This document shows positions 36,048 to 46,528 of a stretch of 62,097 nt of DNA, one piece after another (the first letter of the stretch is position 1; every line of letters starts with the position of its first letter). A program made the position numbers and the translations under genes. The DNA comes from Prolixibacteraceae bacterium UBA6029 (GTDB lineage Bacteria > Bacteroidota > Bacteroidia > Bacteroidales > Prolixibacteraceae). The DNA lies in the NCBI GenBank assembly GCA_002429385.1, contig DIZL01000060.1, positions 1 through 62,097 of the forward strand, in the 5' to 3' direction. The notes under the pieces were generated by a model. It did no database searches. It was not told the DNA's origin and saw only the letters and a program-made list of their open reading frames with translations.

Positions 36048-37802
36048 ATGAACATTGACAAACATATTGTAATTACTGCACTGGAGGCTGAATTTGGCAA
36101 TCAGATTATCATCTGCAATCAATTAACCGCTGATGATACACCTACCTTGTGGATCGGGAAAAGCAACCTCATTGTTGTATTGAACTATCTTAAAAACGTA
36201 ATCGCCTTTCCGTACAAGATGCTATATGACCTTACATGCCTGGATGAACGGGCAAGAACCGGACGTAATGGTCAACCCGGGAGTGAATTTACAGTCGTTT
36301 ACCTCCTTAGTTCATTTGAAAGGAACCAGGATATTCGTATTAAAGTTCCGCTATATATTAATGATCTCAACCTGCAAAGTATAACTTCTTTATGGAAATC
36401 TGCCAACTGGTATGAGCGGGAAGTGTATGATATGTTTGGAGTCATCTTTAACGGTCACCCGAGGCTGACAAGGATACTCATGCCAAAGTCCTGGCAAGGC
36501 CATCCATTAAGAAAAGATCACTCGACCAGAGCTACAGAACTTGATCCCTATGTATTGACTGAAAACCTCAGGGCTGTAGAAGAATCTGATCTTACTTTTA
36601 ATCCTGAAGAATATGGGATGGGCAGAAGCAGCGATGACAGTGATTTCATGTTTCTCAACCTTGGTCCGCAACATCCCGGGACACATGGCCTTTTAAGGCT
36701 TATTCTGCAGTTACATGGTGAAGATATAGTGGACGTAGTTCCCGATATTGGATTCCATCACCGCGGAGCTGAAAAAATGGGAGAAAGGCAATCGTGGCAT
36801 ACGTATATCCCTTATACTGATCGCATCGACTACTTGGGAGGCGTTATGAATAACCTGGCCTACCTGCTCTCCGTCGAAAAATTAGCTGGCATTGAAGTCC
36901 CTGAACGGGCAAATGTCATACGCATCATGATGAGTGAGCTTTTCCGTATTGCCAGTCATCTGGTATGGCTGGGTACCTTTGCACAGGATCTGGGCCAGCT
37001 ATCACCGGTATTTTATACCTTCAGCGACAGGGAGCGTATTTTTGATATTGTTGGCGCAATTACCGGAGCGCGTATGCATCCTTCCTGGTTCAGGATTGGC
37101 GGTGTAGCTCATGACTTGCCCGATGGCTGGGATAAACTCATGCAGGAATTTGTAAGTTACCTTCCGAAGCGGTTGAAAGAATTTGAAAACATGATCATTA
37201 AAAACGCGATATTCAAGGCAAGAACGGTCGGAATTGGGGTATATACGACCGAAGAAGCGATTGAATGGGGAATAACAGGCTCAGGGCTCAGGGCGACAGG
37301 TTTTGACTGGGATTACCGCAAAAAGAGGCCTTATTCAGGTATAGATCAATTCGACTTTGACATTCCGTTGGGAAAGAACGGCGATTGTTATGATCGGGCG
37401 GTGGTGCGAATGGAAGAAATGCGACAGAGCCTCCGGATTATTCAACAGTGCATCGATCAAATGCCAGCAGGAGAATACAAATCAGATCACCCGCTTGCCA
37501 TACCTCCCCGGAAGGACAAAACCATGACAGATATTGAAACCCTAATTACGCACTTTGTTGGTGTATCGTGGGGCCCGGTCATTCCTCAGGGTGAAGCAAT
37601 GGTTCCGATTGAAGCCGCCAAAGGCAGTAATGGTTACTACCTTATCAGCGACGGCAGTACATCGTCTTATCGTACCAGGATACGTACCCCGTCATTCCCG
37701 CATATGCAGATGTTGCCCCTTATCAGTAAAGGATACACTATACCTGATTTGCTTGCTATATTGGGCGCTATGGATTTTGTGTTAGCCGATATGGACCGGT
37801 AA
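36048..37802 (+). CDS. nuoCD: NADH-quinone oxidoreductase fused subunits C and D
   Basis: One 584-residue chain joining NuoC (about 1-175, ending WYEREVYDMFGVIFNGHP... HPLRKDH) to NuoD (from about 200, LNLGPQHPGTHGLLRL). NuoD forms the quinone pocket with NuoB; the histidine in GPQHPGTHG is conserved. The end DFVLADMDR is standard. Fusion of C and D is common in Bacteroidota and enterobacteria. Confidence 0.95.
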   Translation: MNIDKHIVITALEAEFGNQIIICNQLTADDTPTLWIGKSNLIVVLNYLKNVIAFPYKMLYDLTCLDERARTGRNGQPGSEFTVVYLLSSFERNQDIRIKVPLYINDLNLQSITSLWKSANWYEREVYDMFGVIFNGHPRLTRILMPKSWQGHPLRKDHSTRATELDPYVLTENLRAVEESDLTFNPEEYGMGRSSDDSDFMFLNLGPQHPGTHGLLRLILQLHGEDIVDVVPDIGFHHRGAEKMGERQSWHTYIPYTDRIDYLGGVMNNLAYLLSVEKLAGIEVPERANVIRIMMSELFRIASHLVWLGTFAQDLGQLSPVFYTFSDRERIFDIVGAITGARMHPSWFRIGGVAHDLPDGWDKLMQEFVSYLPKRLKEFENMIIKNAIFKARTVGIGVYTTEEAIEWGITGSGLRATGFDWDYRKKRPYSGIDQFDFDIPLGKNGDCYDRAVVRMEEMRQSLRIIQQCIDQMPAGEYKSDHPLAIPPRKDKTMTDIETLITHFVGVSWGPVIPQGEAMVPIEAAKGSNGYYLISDGSTSSYRTRIRTPSFPHMQMLPLISKGYTIPDLLAILGAMDFVLADMDR

Positions 37803-37834
37803 TAAATTGAAACTGTAATCAGAATTACATCACC

Positions 37835-38299
37835 ATGCTGACTGAAGAAGAAATAAATGAGATAGAAGTAGAAATCAGGCAATACCCCTACCCTAAAGTG
37901 GCGTGTATTGATGCCTTAAAGATCGTTCAGCAGCATCGTGGATGGGTTTCGGATGATTCGGTGAAGGATATTGCCCGGTACCTCGAAATGTCAAATGAAG
38001 AGGTTGATGGAGTTGCTACATTCTATAGCAGAATTTACCGTAAACCCGTAGGCAGGAATGTTATTCTGATTTGTGATGGAATTAGTTGTATGATCATGGG
38101 ATATGAGTCGCTGTATGAATACATTTCCCAAAAGCTTGGAGTCAGGTTCGGGGAAACGACTTCGGATGGGTTATTCACTTTACTTCCTATCTCCTGTTTG
38201 GGGGACTGTGATCATGCACCGGCGATGATGATCAACAATGATCATTTTAATCAGTTGACTATTGAAAAGATTGATAATCTGTTAGGTAATTATAAATAA
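37835..38299 (+). CDS. nuoE: NADH-quinone oxidoreductase subunit E
   Basis: Part of the NADH-oxidising module, 154 residues, thioredoxin-like with one [2Fe-2S] cluster. The ligands are in CDGISCMIMGYE and CLGDCDHAPAM. Followed by nuoF after 6 bases. Confidence 0.95.
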   Translation: MLTEEEINEIEVEIRQYPYPKVACIDALKIVQQHRGWVSDDSVKDIARYLEMSNEEVDGVATFYSRIYRKPVGRNVILICDGISCMIMGYESLYEYISQKLGVRFGETTSDGLFTLLPISCLGDCDHAPAMMINNDHFNQLTIEKIDNLLGNYK

Positions 38300-38305
38300 G
38301 CTAAA

Positions 38306-39580
38306 ATGGAAAGGCCCTTGACCAGACATATCGTTACAGGTTCTCCTCCCCTTAATCTGAAAGATTACAGGAAGAGCGGGGGTTATGAAGGAACTATCAG
38401 GGTTTTGAAAGAAATGTCGCCGGCTGATGTGACCAGCCTGGTGAAAGCCTCTAACCTGCTGGGAAGAGGCGGTGCCGGATTTCCTACCGGTGTCAAATGG
38501 AGTCTGGTCCCCATGGATGCTGGCAGTCCGAAGCCCAAATACCTGGTCTGTAATGCGGACGAAATGGAACCCGGGACATTTAAAGACAGGTATCTTCTCG
38601 AAGGCAATCCGCATCAGCTTATCGATGGAATGATTATTTCGGCCTATGCCATACAGGCAGAGAAAGCCTATATCTTTCTTCGCTGGGCCTATAAAAAAGC
38701 CGAGGCCGGACTGCGAAAGGCACTGGAAGAAGCTTATGCTTCAGGGTTTCTGGGCAAAAATATTCTGGGCAGCGGGTTTACTCTTGATATCAGCATTCAT
38801 GTAAGTGCAGGCAGATACATCTGCGGGGAAGAAACGGCATTGCTTAATTCTTTGGAAGGGAAACGGGCCATTCCACGCTCTAAGCCTCCATTTCCTGCCA
38901 TCAGTGGTTTATTTGGAAAACCAACTGTAGTCAACAATGTAGAAACGCTTTGCTGGATATCGCATCTTGTTGTAAATGGCGCAGAATGGTTTAAAGGATT
39001 AAGTCTGACGGGTACCGGAGGAACAAAACTTTATGGTGTGAGCGGCAAGGTAAAGAATCCGGGAATCTGGGAATTGCCCCTGGGAACAACTGTACATGAA
39101 CTGATCGAAGAACATGCCGGAGGGATGTCAGATGGATATCGGTTCCGGGGAGCTTTACCGGGTGGCGCATCCACTGACTTTTTGGTTGAAGAACACCTAG
39201 ATGTAAAAATGGACTTTTCAACGGTTGCTGCTGCCGGAAGCAGACTGGGAACAGGAACAATGATTATTCTGGATGACAAAACCTGTCCTGTGGCCTTCCT
39301 GCATAACATTGAAAAATTCTTTGCCCTTGAAAGCTGCGGATGGTGCACTCCATGCCGTGAAGGTCTTCCATGGGTTGAAAAAATACTCGATTCCATTGAA
39401 AGGGGCACCGGTAAAATGGAGTATCTGGATGTATTGAAATTTCAAACCCGATATATGGGACCTGGTAATACGTTTTGTGCGCATGCACCCGGAGCCGCTG
39501 AACCCTTGCAAAGCGGACTGAAGTATTTTAAGGATGATTTTGTAAAGCATATTCATGACAAAAAATGTCCATGGAGGTAA
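38306..39580 (+). CDS. nuoF: NADH-quinone oxidoreductase subunit F
   Basis: NADH and FMN site of complex I, with one [4Fe-4S] cluster. 424 residues containing GRGGAGFPTGVKWS (NADH/FMN), CNADEMEPGTFKDR, GAYICGEETAL-like GRYICGEETALLNS, and ESCGWCTPCREG plus NTFCAHAPGA with the cluster cysteines. The stop overlaps the ribosome binding site of nuoG. Confidence 0.96.
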   Translation: MERPLTRHIVTGSPPLNLKDYRKSGGYEGTIRVLKEMSPADVTSLVKASNLLGRGGAGFPTGVKWSLVPMDAGSPKPKYLVCNADEMEPGTFKDRYLLEGNPHQLIDGMIISAYAIQAEKAYIFLRWAYKKAEAGLRKALEEAYASGFLGKNILGSGFTLDISIHVSAGRYICGEETALLNSLEGKRAIPRSKPPFPAISGLFGKPTVVNNVETLCWISHLVVNGAEWFKGLSLTGTGGTKLYGVSGKVKNPGIWELPLGTTVHELIEEHAGGMSDGYRFRGALPGGASTDFLVEEHLDVKMDFSTVAAAGSRLGTGTMIILDDKTCPVAFLHNIEKFFALESCGWCTPCREGLPWVEKILDSIERGTGKMEYLDVLKFQTRYMGPGNTFCAHAPGAAEPLQSGLKYFKDDFVKHIHDKKCPWR

Positions 39581-39582
39581 GC

Positions 39583-42294
39583 ATGATAAAGATATTAATA
39601 GATGGAAAACAGTATGAGGTAAAACCGGAGAAGAATCTTCTGGAGACCTGTCTGGCCCTTGGGCTTAACATACCTCATTTCTGTTATCATCCTGCACTTG
39701 GTTCGGTAGGTGCATGCAGGCTTTGTGCAGTCAAAAAATTCAGGGATGCTGATGATAATAAAGGTCGTCTGGTGATGTCCTGCCTTGAACCTGTTAAAGA
39801 AGGATTGATTGTTTCCATTGAAGATGATGAAGCAAAGGAATTTCGTACTGCGATAATTGAGGGCCTTATGACCAATCACCCTCACGATTGCCCGGTTTGT
39901 GATGAAGGCGGTGAATGTCATTTACAGGACATGACTGTAATGACAGGTCATAATTACAGGCGGTTTGATTTTAAGAAAAGGACTTATACCAATCAGTACC
40001 TGGGACCATTCATAAATCACGAAATGAACCGCTGTATCCAATGTTACCGCTGTGTCAGGTTTTACAGAGATTATGCCGGTGGTAAAGATTTAAACGTTTT
40101 TGCTTCCCATAATCATGTTTACTTTGGACGCCATGAAGATGGTGTTCTGGAGAGTGAATTTAGCGGCAACCTGATTGAAGTGTGCCCAACAGGTGTATTT
40201 ACTGACAAAACCCTGAAGAAACATTTTACCCGAAAATGGGATCTTTCGAATACACCTTCCATTTGTGTCCATTGCACCGTTGGGTGCAATATTCTGGTCA
40301 GTGAACGGTATGATTCTTTAAGACGCATCATGAACCGATACAATGGAGCGGTAAACGGCTATTTCATATGCGATCGGGGGCGATTTGGCTATGAGTTTGT
40401 GAATGATGACAGACGGATCAGAAACGCTAAAATTCGCCCTCAAAAGGAGGAAAATCAAGTTGAAGCTGATAATGAAATCCTGACTTCAAGGCTGAAAACA
40501 TCCTTAGCAAAGAGTCAAAAGATTATCGGAATAGGATCTCCAAGAGCTTCTCTTGAATCTAACTTTGCTTTGTCAGTACTAGTCGGAAATGAAAATTTCT
40601 ATCATGGCATATCGAAAAAGGAACAACTCCTTACTCACACCGTTTTAGACTTTCTACAAAAGAGTGGAGTTCAGACTCCTTCCCTGAAGCAAATTGAAAA
40701 AGCTGATGCAGTGCTCATTCTTGGCGAGGATCTGACCAATACCGCTCCTATGATTGCTCTGGCGGTCCGTCAGGCGTCACGGAACATACCTAATCAGGAA
40801 GCATTGAAGAAAGGAATACCTATTTGGGATGACGGACCTTCCAGAGAACTGGCACAGGATACAAAAAGTCCGGTATTTATTGTCACTCCTTTTAAGGATG
40901 GTTTGGATGATCTGTCAGAAGGTACATTCAGAGCCTCTTATGATGATATTGCCTACTTAGGATTTGTGATTACGGCTTCATTGGACAACAAATTTCCGGT
41001 TTCTATAACTACTGATTATGAGCATCAGAAATTTGCTGATAAAGTCGCATCCGTATTAATAAATGCAAAGAATCCATTGATCATTTCGGGTATAACCAAT
41101 GGTGATGAAGCAATCGTGTATGCAGCGTTAAATATAGCCAGAGCTTTATTTGAATCTAACCCAAAATGTATGCTCAGCATGGTATTGCCGGAATGCAACA
41201 GTATGGGACTTGCATTTATCCCGGGTAAATCCCTGGATGACCTGGTTGCCCTGTCTGCTGTTGAAGAAATCAACACCCTTGTTATCCTCGAGAATGATTT
41301 ATATAGGCGGGCAACCGCAGATATGGTGGATTTTCTTTTAGAACGAAGCAAGCAGATTATTGTACTTGACCACCTGACAAATAGAACCTCCGTGCATGCT
41401 GATCTGTTGCTGCCTGCCGCAACATTTGCCGAATCGGAAGGTACTTTGGTGAATAACGAAGGTCGCGCCCAACGCTATTACAAAGCAATTGTAAATAGTA
41501 ATCATGTAAGAGAAAGCTGGAGATGGATTGATGAGTTCATAAAGATTAATGATCAGGATAAGATCCTTTCATGGAACCGGTTTGATGATATCGTTTCATC
41601 GATGGTTAATGAATGGCCTGTTTTCTCAAAATTAAAGACATATATGCCGGATTCTGACTTCCGTATGCTCAATGAGAAGATACCCCGGCAAACGATGCGG
41701 CATAGCGGAAGAACGGCTATACATGCGAATATTGCAGTCAATGAGGCGAAAATCCCAAATGATTCGGATTCACCGTTCACTTTTAGTATGGAAGGTCAGC
41801 CAGAACGACCACCTTCCTCGCTGGTTTCCTTTTACTGGTCTCCGGGATGGAATTCAGTCCAGTCCATGTACAATGATCTTGACGAGCCTAATGGTTCACT
41901 AAAAGGAGGTGATCCGGGTATCAGGCTGATTGCGCCTGATGGAACTGTTGATATTCCTTATTTCAAAATGATTCCAACGGCAAAGAAACTACAGAAGGAT
42001 GAATGGATGATTGTTCCTGTATACCAGATCTTTGGCAGCGAGGAGCTTAGTTCTGCAGGGCATACCCTGACTCAAAGGATCAGGGTCCCATTTGTATATC
42101 TGAACCGGAAAGATGCAGATTCACTGGGCGCTGTTGAAGGCGACAGGATTAGACTTGTGATTTCGAAAACCAATATAGTTTTGATTGTAAGAATTGAAAA
42201 TAGCCTGGAGCAGGGAATAGCTGGCGTATCAATTAATCTTCCCGGTATGCCTTTCATCGAACTGCCTGGCATCGGAAATATTTATAAATTATAA
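39583..42294 (+). CDS. nuoG: NADH-quinone oxidoreductase subunit G
   Basis: Large iron-sulfur subunit, about 900 residues. In order: [2Fe-2S] domain (HFCYHPALGSVGACRLCAV), His/Cys cluster (HDCPVCDEGGECHLQD), two-cluster ferredoxin domain (CIQCYRCVRFYRDYAGG), then a molybdopterin-oxidoreductase fold starting CVHCTVGCNI, without cofactor function. The start at 39583 is supported by GGAGG 7 bases upstream; an in-frame ATG at 39565 is inside nuoF. Long C-terminus as in fused-type NuoG. Confidence 0.93.
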   Translation: MIKILIDGKQYEVKPEKNLLETCLALGLNIPHFCYHPALGSVGACRLCAVKKFRDADDNKGRLVMSCLEPVKEGLIVSIEDDEAKEFRTAIIEGLMTNHPHDCPVCDEGGECHLQDMTVMTGHNYRRFDFKKRTYTNQYLGPFINHEMNRCIQCYRCVRFYRDYAGGKDLNVFASHNHVYFGRHEDGVLESEFSGNLIEVCPTGVFTDKTLKKHFTRKWDLSNTPSICVHCTVGCNILVSERYDSLRRIMNRYNGAVNGYFICDRGRFGYEFVNDDRRIRNAKIRPQKEENQVEADNEILTSRLKTSLAKSQKIIGIGSPRASLESNFALSVLVGNENFYHGISKKEQLLTHTVLDFLQKSGVQTPSLKQIEKADAVLILGEDLTNTAPMIALAVRQASRNIPNQEALKKGIPIWDDGPSRELAQDTKSPVFIVTPFKDGLDDLSEGTFRASYDDIAYLGFVITASLDNKFPVSITTDYEHQKFADKVASVLINAKNPLIISGITNGDEAIVYAALNIARALFESNPKCMLSMVLPECNSMGLAFIPGKSLDDLVALSAVEEINTLVILENDLYRRATADMVDFLLERSKQIIVLDHLTNRTSVHADLLLPAATFAESEGTLVNNEGRAQRYYKAIVNSNHVRESWRWIDEFIKINDQDKILSWNRFDDIVSSMVNEWPVFSKLKTYMPDSDFRMLNEKIPRQTMRHSGRTAIHANIAVNEAKIPNDSDSPFTFSMEGQPERPPSSLVSFYWSPGWNSVQSMYNDLDEPNGSLKGGDPGIRLIAPDGTVDIPYFKMIPTAKKLQKDEWMIVPVYQIFGSEELSSAGHTLTQRIRVPFVYLNRKDADSLGAVEGDRIRLVISKTNIVLIVRIENSLEQGIAGVSINLPGMPFIELPGIGNIYKL

Positions 42295-42302
42295 AATTAC
42301 AC

Positions 42303-43247
42303 GTGAAAGAAGCATTGAACATAGCAGGAGTACTTTTTATCGCATTAACCATTGCAGCCGGGCTGATATGGGTTGAACGCAGACTCCTTTCGGTCTGGCA
42401 GGACAGGCTTGGCCCTAACCGTGTGGGACCGTTTGGGCTTTTTCAGGTGATTGCCGATACGATTAAATTATTCTTTAAAGAGGACTGGGTTCCATCATTT
42501 TCAGACAGACCTGTTTTTATAATGGCGCCAGGTATACTAATTATTACGATCCTGCTGACCTTTGCTGTTATACCTTTTGGTCCTGATTTCATTGTATTTG
42601 ATTCTAATATCGGGATACTGTTTTTTCTTGGTAATTCATCACTTGGTGTTTACAGCATAGTATTGGGTGGCTGGGCGTCAAACAATAAATATTCATTAAT
42701 TGGCGCGATGCGGGCATCTGCACAAATGCTTACCTATGAAGTATTCATGGGTCTTTCTCTGATGGGAGTGGTAATGATGGCTGACAGTTTCAGTTTTAAT
42801 GCAATTGTGGAAGCCCAAAAGGGCGGCTGGTTTATAGTTCCCCAATTTATTGGCTTTATTGTATTCTTTATCGCAGGATTAGCGGAGACTCACCGGCTTC
42901 CTTTCGATATTCCCGAATCTGAAGGAGAGCTTGTGGCCGGCTATCATTCAGAATATTCAGGTATGAAATTCGGAATGTTTTTCGTAGGTGAATACCTCGG
43001 AATTACCCTGATATCTGCGTTAATTGCTACGCTCTTTTTTGGAGGATGGCTGGGTCCTTCATTTCTGCCCCCGGTCTTCTGGTTTTTACTAAAGACCTTC
43101 TTTTTCATCTGCATGTTTATCCTACTTCGGGCATCACTTCCCCGGCCAAGATACGACCAGCTTATGAAATTCGGGTGGAAAGTATTACTTCCGCTGTCGT
43201 TGGGTAATATTCTGATAACCGGGGCGGTATTGATATTTTTTAAATGA
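42303..43247 (+). CDS. nuoH: NADH-quinone oxidoreductase subunit H
   Basis: Membrane subunit linking the quinone chamber to the proton pumps. The 314 residues carry about eight helices, ERRLLSVWQDRLGPNRVGPFG near the N-terminus, AETHRLPFDIPESEGELVAG in the middle and LRASLPRPRYDQLM at the end. GTG start, 8 bases after nuoG. Confidence 0.95.
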   Translation: MKEALNIAGVLFIALTIAAGLIWVERRLLSVWQDRLGPNRVGPFGLFQVIADTIKLFFKEDWVPSFSDRPVFIMAPGILIITILLTFAVIPFGPDFIVFDSNIGILFFLGNSSLGVYSIVLGGWASNNKYSLIGAMRASAQMLTYEVFMGLSLMGVVMMADSFSFNAIVEAQKGGWFIVPQFIGFIVFFIAGLAETHRLPFDIPESEGELVAGYHSEYSGMKFGMFFVGEYLGITLISALIATLFFGGWLGPSFLPPVFWFLLKTFFFICMFILLRASLPRPRYDQLMKFGWKVLLPLSLGNILITGAVLIFFK

Positions 43248-43274
43248 TTTTAAACAGACTAATATGATCAAGAT

Positions 43275-43790
43275 ATGCTAAGTATACTCCGCACGATATG
43301 GCTCACTTTTCTGCATATATTTCATAAAACAGAAACGGTGGAATACCCGGAGGTAAAGCCATACCTCCCTCCGCGTTACAGGGGTAGAATTATTCTCACG
43401 CGGGATAAAGAAGGTGAAGAAAGATGTGTAGCCTGTTATCTCTGTGCATCTGCCTGCCCGGTTGATTGCATTTCACTTCAGGCGACTGAGGATGAGTCAG
43501 GAAGACGATATCCTGAGTTTTTCAGGATCAATTTTTCAAGGTGTATTTTCTGCGGATTTTGTGAAGAAGCCTGTCCTACCTATGCCATTCAACTCATTCC
43601 TGATTTTGAGATGGGAGAATATGACCGGCAGAATATGGTCTACGAAAAGGAACATTTACTGATCAGCGGACAGGGGAAATATCCTGATTATAACTTTTAT
43701 AAAAATGCAGGCGTTTCTATAGGAGTAAAAGGAAAAGGAGAAGGGGATCATGAGGAAAAGCCTCTTGATTTAAAAGATCTGATGCCTTAA
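43275..43790 (+). CDS. nuoI: NADH-quinone oxidoreductase subunit I
   Basis: Ferredoxin-like subunit with two [4Fe-4S] clusters, passing electrons to NuoB. The 171 residues show CVACYLCASACPVDCISL and CIFCGFCEEACPTYAIQL, all eight cysteines present. The C-terminal part is charged and variable. Confidence 0.96.
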   Translation: MLSILRTIWLTFLHIFHKTETVEYPEVKPYLPPRYRGRIILTRDKEGEERCVACYLCASACPVDCISLQATEDESGRRYPEFFRINFSRCIFCGFCEEACPTYAIQLIPDFEMGEYDRQNMVYEKEHLLISGQGKYPDYNFYKNAGVSIGVKGKGEGDHEEKPLDLKDLMP

Positions 43791-43804
43791 TAATACTTTG
43801 GAAA

Positions 43805-44335
43805 ATGAACATATTCTTTTACATAGCAGCCACAGTAGCCATCATTTCAACAATTATGGCTATTTCAGGAAGGAATGCCATACATGCATTGCTATTCCTG
43901 ATATTATCGTTTTTGGCCATCTCTGTGGTGTTTTATTTACTGGATGCTCCTTTTATTGCCGCACTCGAGGTGATAATTTATGCCGGTGCAATCATGGTTC
44001 TTTTCATTTTTGTTACCATGATGCTGAATGTAGGACTTGAAAGAAAAATGGAAAACAAATGGCTTAATCCCCGAATGTGGATAGTCCCGGGACTCCTGGC
44101 AGCCATTCTACTTTTCGATTTGATTCTTGCATTAAAAGTTTCACGTACAATTCCTGTGGGGAATCAAGTTATACAACCAAAACAGGTAGGTATTTCATTA
44201 TTCTCCACTTATCTGCTGGCTGTTGAAATGACAGCTATTCTGTTAATGACCGGAGTGATAGGTGCCTATCATTTGGGAAGTCAAAAGAAGAAAGTTATGC
44301 ATCGTTTTCTTGAAAAAAAAATAAAGACATGTTGA
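43805..44335 (+). CDS. nuoJ: NADH-quinone oxidoreductase subunit J
   Basis: Membrane subunit of 176 residues, five helices, with ALEVIIYAGAIMVLFIFVTM in helix 3 that carries the pi-bulge and LLAVEMTAILLMTGVIGAYH at the end. Overlaps nuoK by 7 bases. Confidence 0.94.
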   Translation: MNIFFYIAATVAIISTIMAISGRNAIHALLFLILSFLAISVVFYLLDAPFIAALEVIIYAGAIMVLFIFVTMMLNVGLERKMENKWLNPRMWIVPGLLAAILLFDLILALKVSRTIPVGNQVIQPKQVGISLFSTYLLAVEMTAILLMTGVIGAYHLGSQKKKVMHRFLEKKIKTC

Positions 44336-44643
44336 CAATACCTTTGGAAATTCAAATCTTGTTTGCTGGAATACTCTTTCTTCTTGGACTGATTGGAGTA
44401 CTTGTGCGCAGGAACATCATTTTCATGCTGATGTCAATTGAGGTCATGCTCAACAGTGCAGGGCTGGTATTTATCATTGCTGGTTCACACTGGAAACAAC
44501 CCGACGGACAAGTCATGTTTATTTTTATACTGGCAGTTGCTGCAGTTGAAGTATCTATTGGCCTTGCATTAATTCTGCAAGTCTATCATCACTATAAAAC
44601 GCTTGATGCTGATGCCATCAATAAATTAAAGGACACCATTTAA
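44329..44643 (+). CDS. nuoK: NADH-quinone oxidoreductase subunit K
   Basis: Three-helix Mrp-like subunit, 104 residues, with glutamates of the proton path in MSIEVMLNSAGL and AVAAVEVSIGLALIL. Overlaps the nuoJ stop by 7 bases; followed by nuoL. Confidence 0.95.
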   Translation: MLTIPLEIQILFAGILFLLGLIGVLVRRNIIFMLMSIEVMLNSAGLVFIIAGSHWKQPDGQVMFIFILAVAAVEVSIGLALILQVYHHYKTLDADAINKLKDTI

Positions 44644-44656
44644 TAAACATCTGGTC

Positions 44657-46528
44657 ATGACGATATATCTGGCACTTATACCTGCATTTCCGATACTCAG
44701 CTTCCTGATACTGGCCCTTTTCGGTCAGAAGTTGAGCAGGAAGACTACCGGGCTGGTTGGTGCAGGGTCGGTTGGGTTGTCGGCTCTGCTCACCTTAATT
44801 GTTGCTTATGGATTTTTACGTTCAATTCCCGAAATAAGATCCTATCCTGTATTTATTTGGGAGTGGGTCAATACAGGTAATTTGAAGGTTGATATATCAT
44901 TCAGTCTTGATGCACTTTCATTGGTTTTTTGTTTTGTCATTACTTTCGTTGGTTTTCTTATCCATATCTATTCTATAGCATTCATGGCAAAAGATGAAGG
45001 GTTCGCCAGGTTTTTTGCCTATATGAATCTTTTTGTAGGGTCAATGCTGATTCTGGTATTGGCTGACAACATCTTACTCTTATACCTGGGATGGGAAGGA
45101 GTTGGCTTATGCAGTTATCTGTTAATCGGATTCTGGTATAAAGATCCTGAAAACAACTATGCCGCAAGAAAAGCCTTCATTATTACACGCATCGGCGATA
45201 CTGCCATGATTATCGGTATCATCATACTATTCCTGAATTTCGGTACCGTCAACATTAACGAACTCATGCAACAGGCCTCTGAAAAGTGGTCAGTGGGTTC
45301 GTTTGTTGCGGTAATAACAACCGCATTGTTGCTTGGAGGCGCATTGGGTAAGTCGGCACAGTTACCTTTGCAGACATGGCTTCCTGATGCAATGGCAGGC
45401 CCATCACCAGTGAGCGCCTTGATCCATGCTGCGACAATGGTCACAGCAGGTGTTTATCTGATTGCGCGTATGCACGTTTTATTCAGCCTGGCACCTGTTG
45501 TACAGTCTGCAATAGCAATTATCGGTGCATTGACATTATTGTTGGCGGGATTCAGCGCTTTGGCACAACATGATTTGAAAAGAATTCTTGCCTATTCTAC
45601 CATAAGCCAGATCGGCTATATGTTTCTGGCTCTCGGTGTGGGTGCCTGGTCAGCTGCAGTATTTCATTTTATGATCCATGCATTCTTTAAAGCACTGCTA
45701 TTTCTCGGTGCAGGAGTGGTAATTTTAGTTTTAAAGGAAGAGCATAATATATTCCGGATGGGTGGTTTGCATAAAAAGATGCCAGTAGTGTATATAACTT
45801 TTCTTATAGGCGCTGCTTCCCTATCCGCACTTCCCTTGATAACAGCGGGCTTCTACAGCAAAGACCAGATATTATGGGAAGCCTTTTCATCTGTCAATGG
45901 AAGTATATGGCTCTGGTTGGCCGGCATTGCAGGTGTATTTATTACAGCGCTGTATTCATTCAGGATGATATTCATAACCTTTTATGGGGAAGCCCGAACA
46001 CAACCCTCTTTTACTCCGGGTAAACTAATGACTGTTCCATTAATTATTCTGGCCGTTTTATCCCTCGTGGGAGGATTCGTGGAAATGCCAATGGCTAATA
46101 TTCACCTGTTCTCCAGGCTGGTTGACAATACCTTACCTACCGTTGTTATTAAGGATCACGGCAATTTGGAATACCTGTTTCAAGCTGTATCTGCCATCAT
46201 TGCCTTGTCAGGGATTTACCTTGCTTATTTGATTTACTATAAAAAATCAGCATTGGCTGAAATATACAATCATGGCACGCTCAATAAATTCTTTGAAAAG
46301 GGATGGGGGTTTGACAAGTTGTACGATATGATCTTTGTAAAACCAATTGTCTGGCTCTCGGAAATTGACAGGGATGACTTCTTTGATTGGTTTAATATTG
46401 GTATTGCCAGGCTGGCTCTTTGGATTAACAGTGTTCTGCGTATTACGCAAAACGGGAAACTAAGATGGTATTTAATGTCCTTTGTCATCGGTATTGCATT
46501 GATTTTAACTTATATGCTGAACAAATGA
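44657..46528 (+). CDS. nuoL: NADH-quinone oxidoreductase subunit L
   Basis: Largest antiporter-like proton pump subunit, 623 residues. Conserved GWEGVGLCSYLLIGFWY, LPLQTWLPDAMAGPSPVSAL and HAATMVTAGVYLIAR, and HAFFKALLFLGAG are present. The C-terminus has the transverse helix of NuoL (FDWFNIGIARLALWINSVL) and a last membrane helix. The stop overlaps the nuoM ATG as ATGA. Confidence 0.95.
   Translation: MTIYLALIPAFPILSFLILALFGQKLSRKTTGLVGAGSVGLSALLTLIVAYGFLRSIPEIRSYPVFIWEWVNTGNLKVDISFSLDALSLVFCFVITFVGFLIHIYSIAFMAKDEGFARFFAYMNLFVGSMLILVLADNILLLYLGWEGVGLCSYLLIGFWYKDPENNYAARKAFIITRIGDTAMIIGIIILFLNFGTVNINELMQQASEKWSVGSFVAVITTALLLGGALGKSAQLPLQTWLPDAMAGPSPVSALIHAATMVTAGVYLIARMHVLFSLAPVVQSAIAIIGALTLLLAGFSALAQHDLKRILAYSTISQIGYMFLALGVGAWSAAVFHFMIHAFFKALLFLGAGVVILVLKEEHNIFRMGGLHKKMPVVYITFLIGAASLSALPLITAGFYSKDQILWEAFSSVNGSIWLWLAGIAGVFITALYSFRMIFITFYGEARTQPSFTPGKLMTVPLIILAVLSLVGGFVEMPMANIHLFSRLVDNTLPTVVIKDHGNLEYLFQAVSAIIALSGIYLAYLIYYKKSALAEIYNHGTLNKFFEKGWGFDKLYDMIFVKPIVWLSEIDRDDFFDWFNIGIARLALWINSVLRITQNGKLRWYLMSFVIGIALILTYMLNK

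Noticed and set aside
39031..39408. 125-codon minus-strand open frame inside nuoF
   Set aside because: Antisense of a strongly conserved nuoF; no features of its own.
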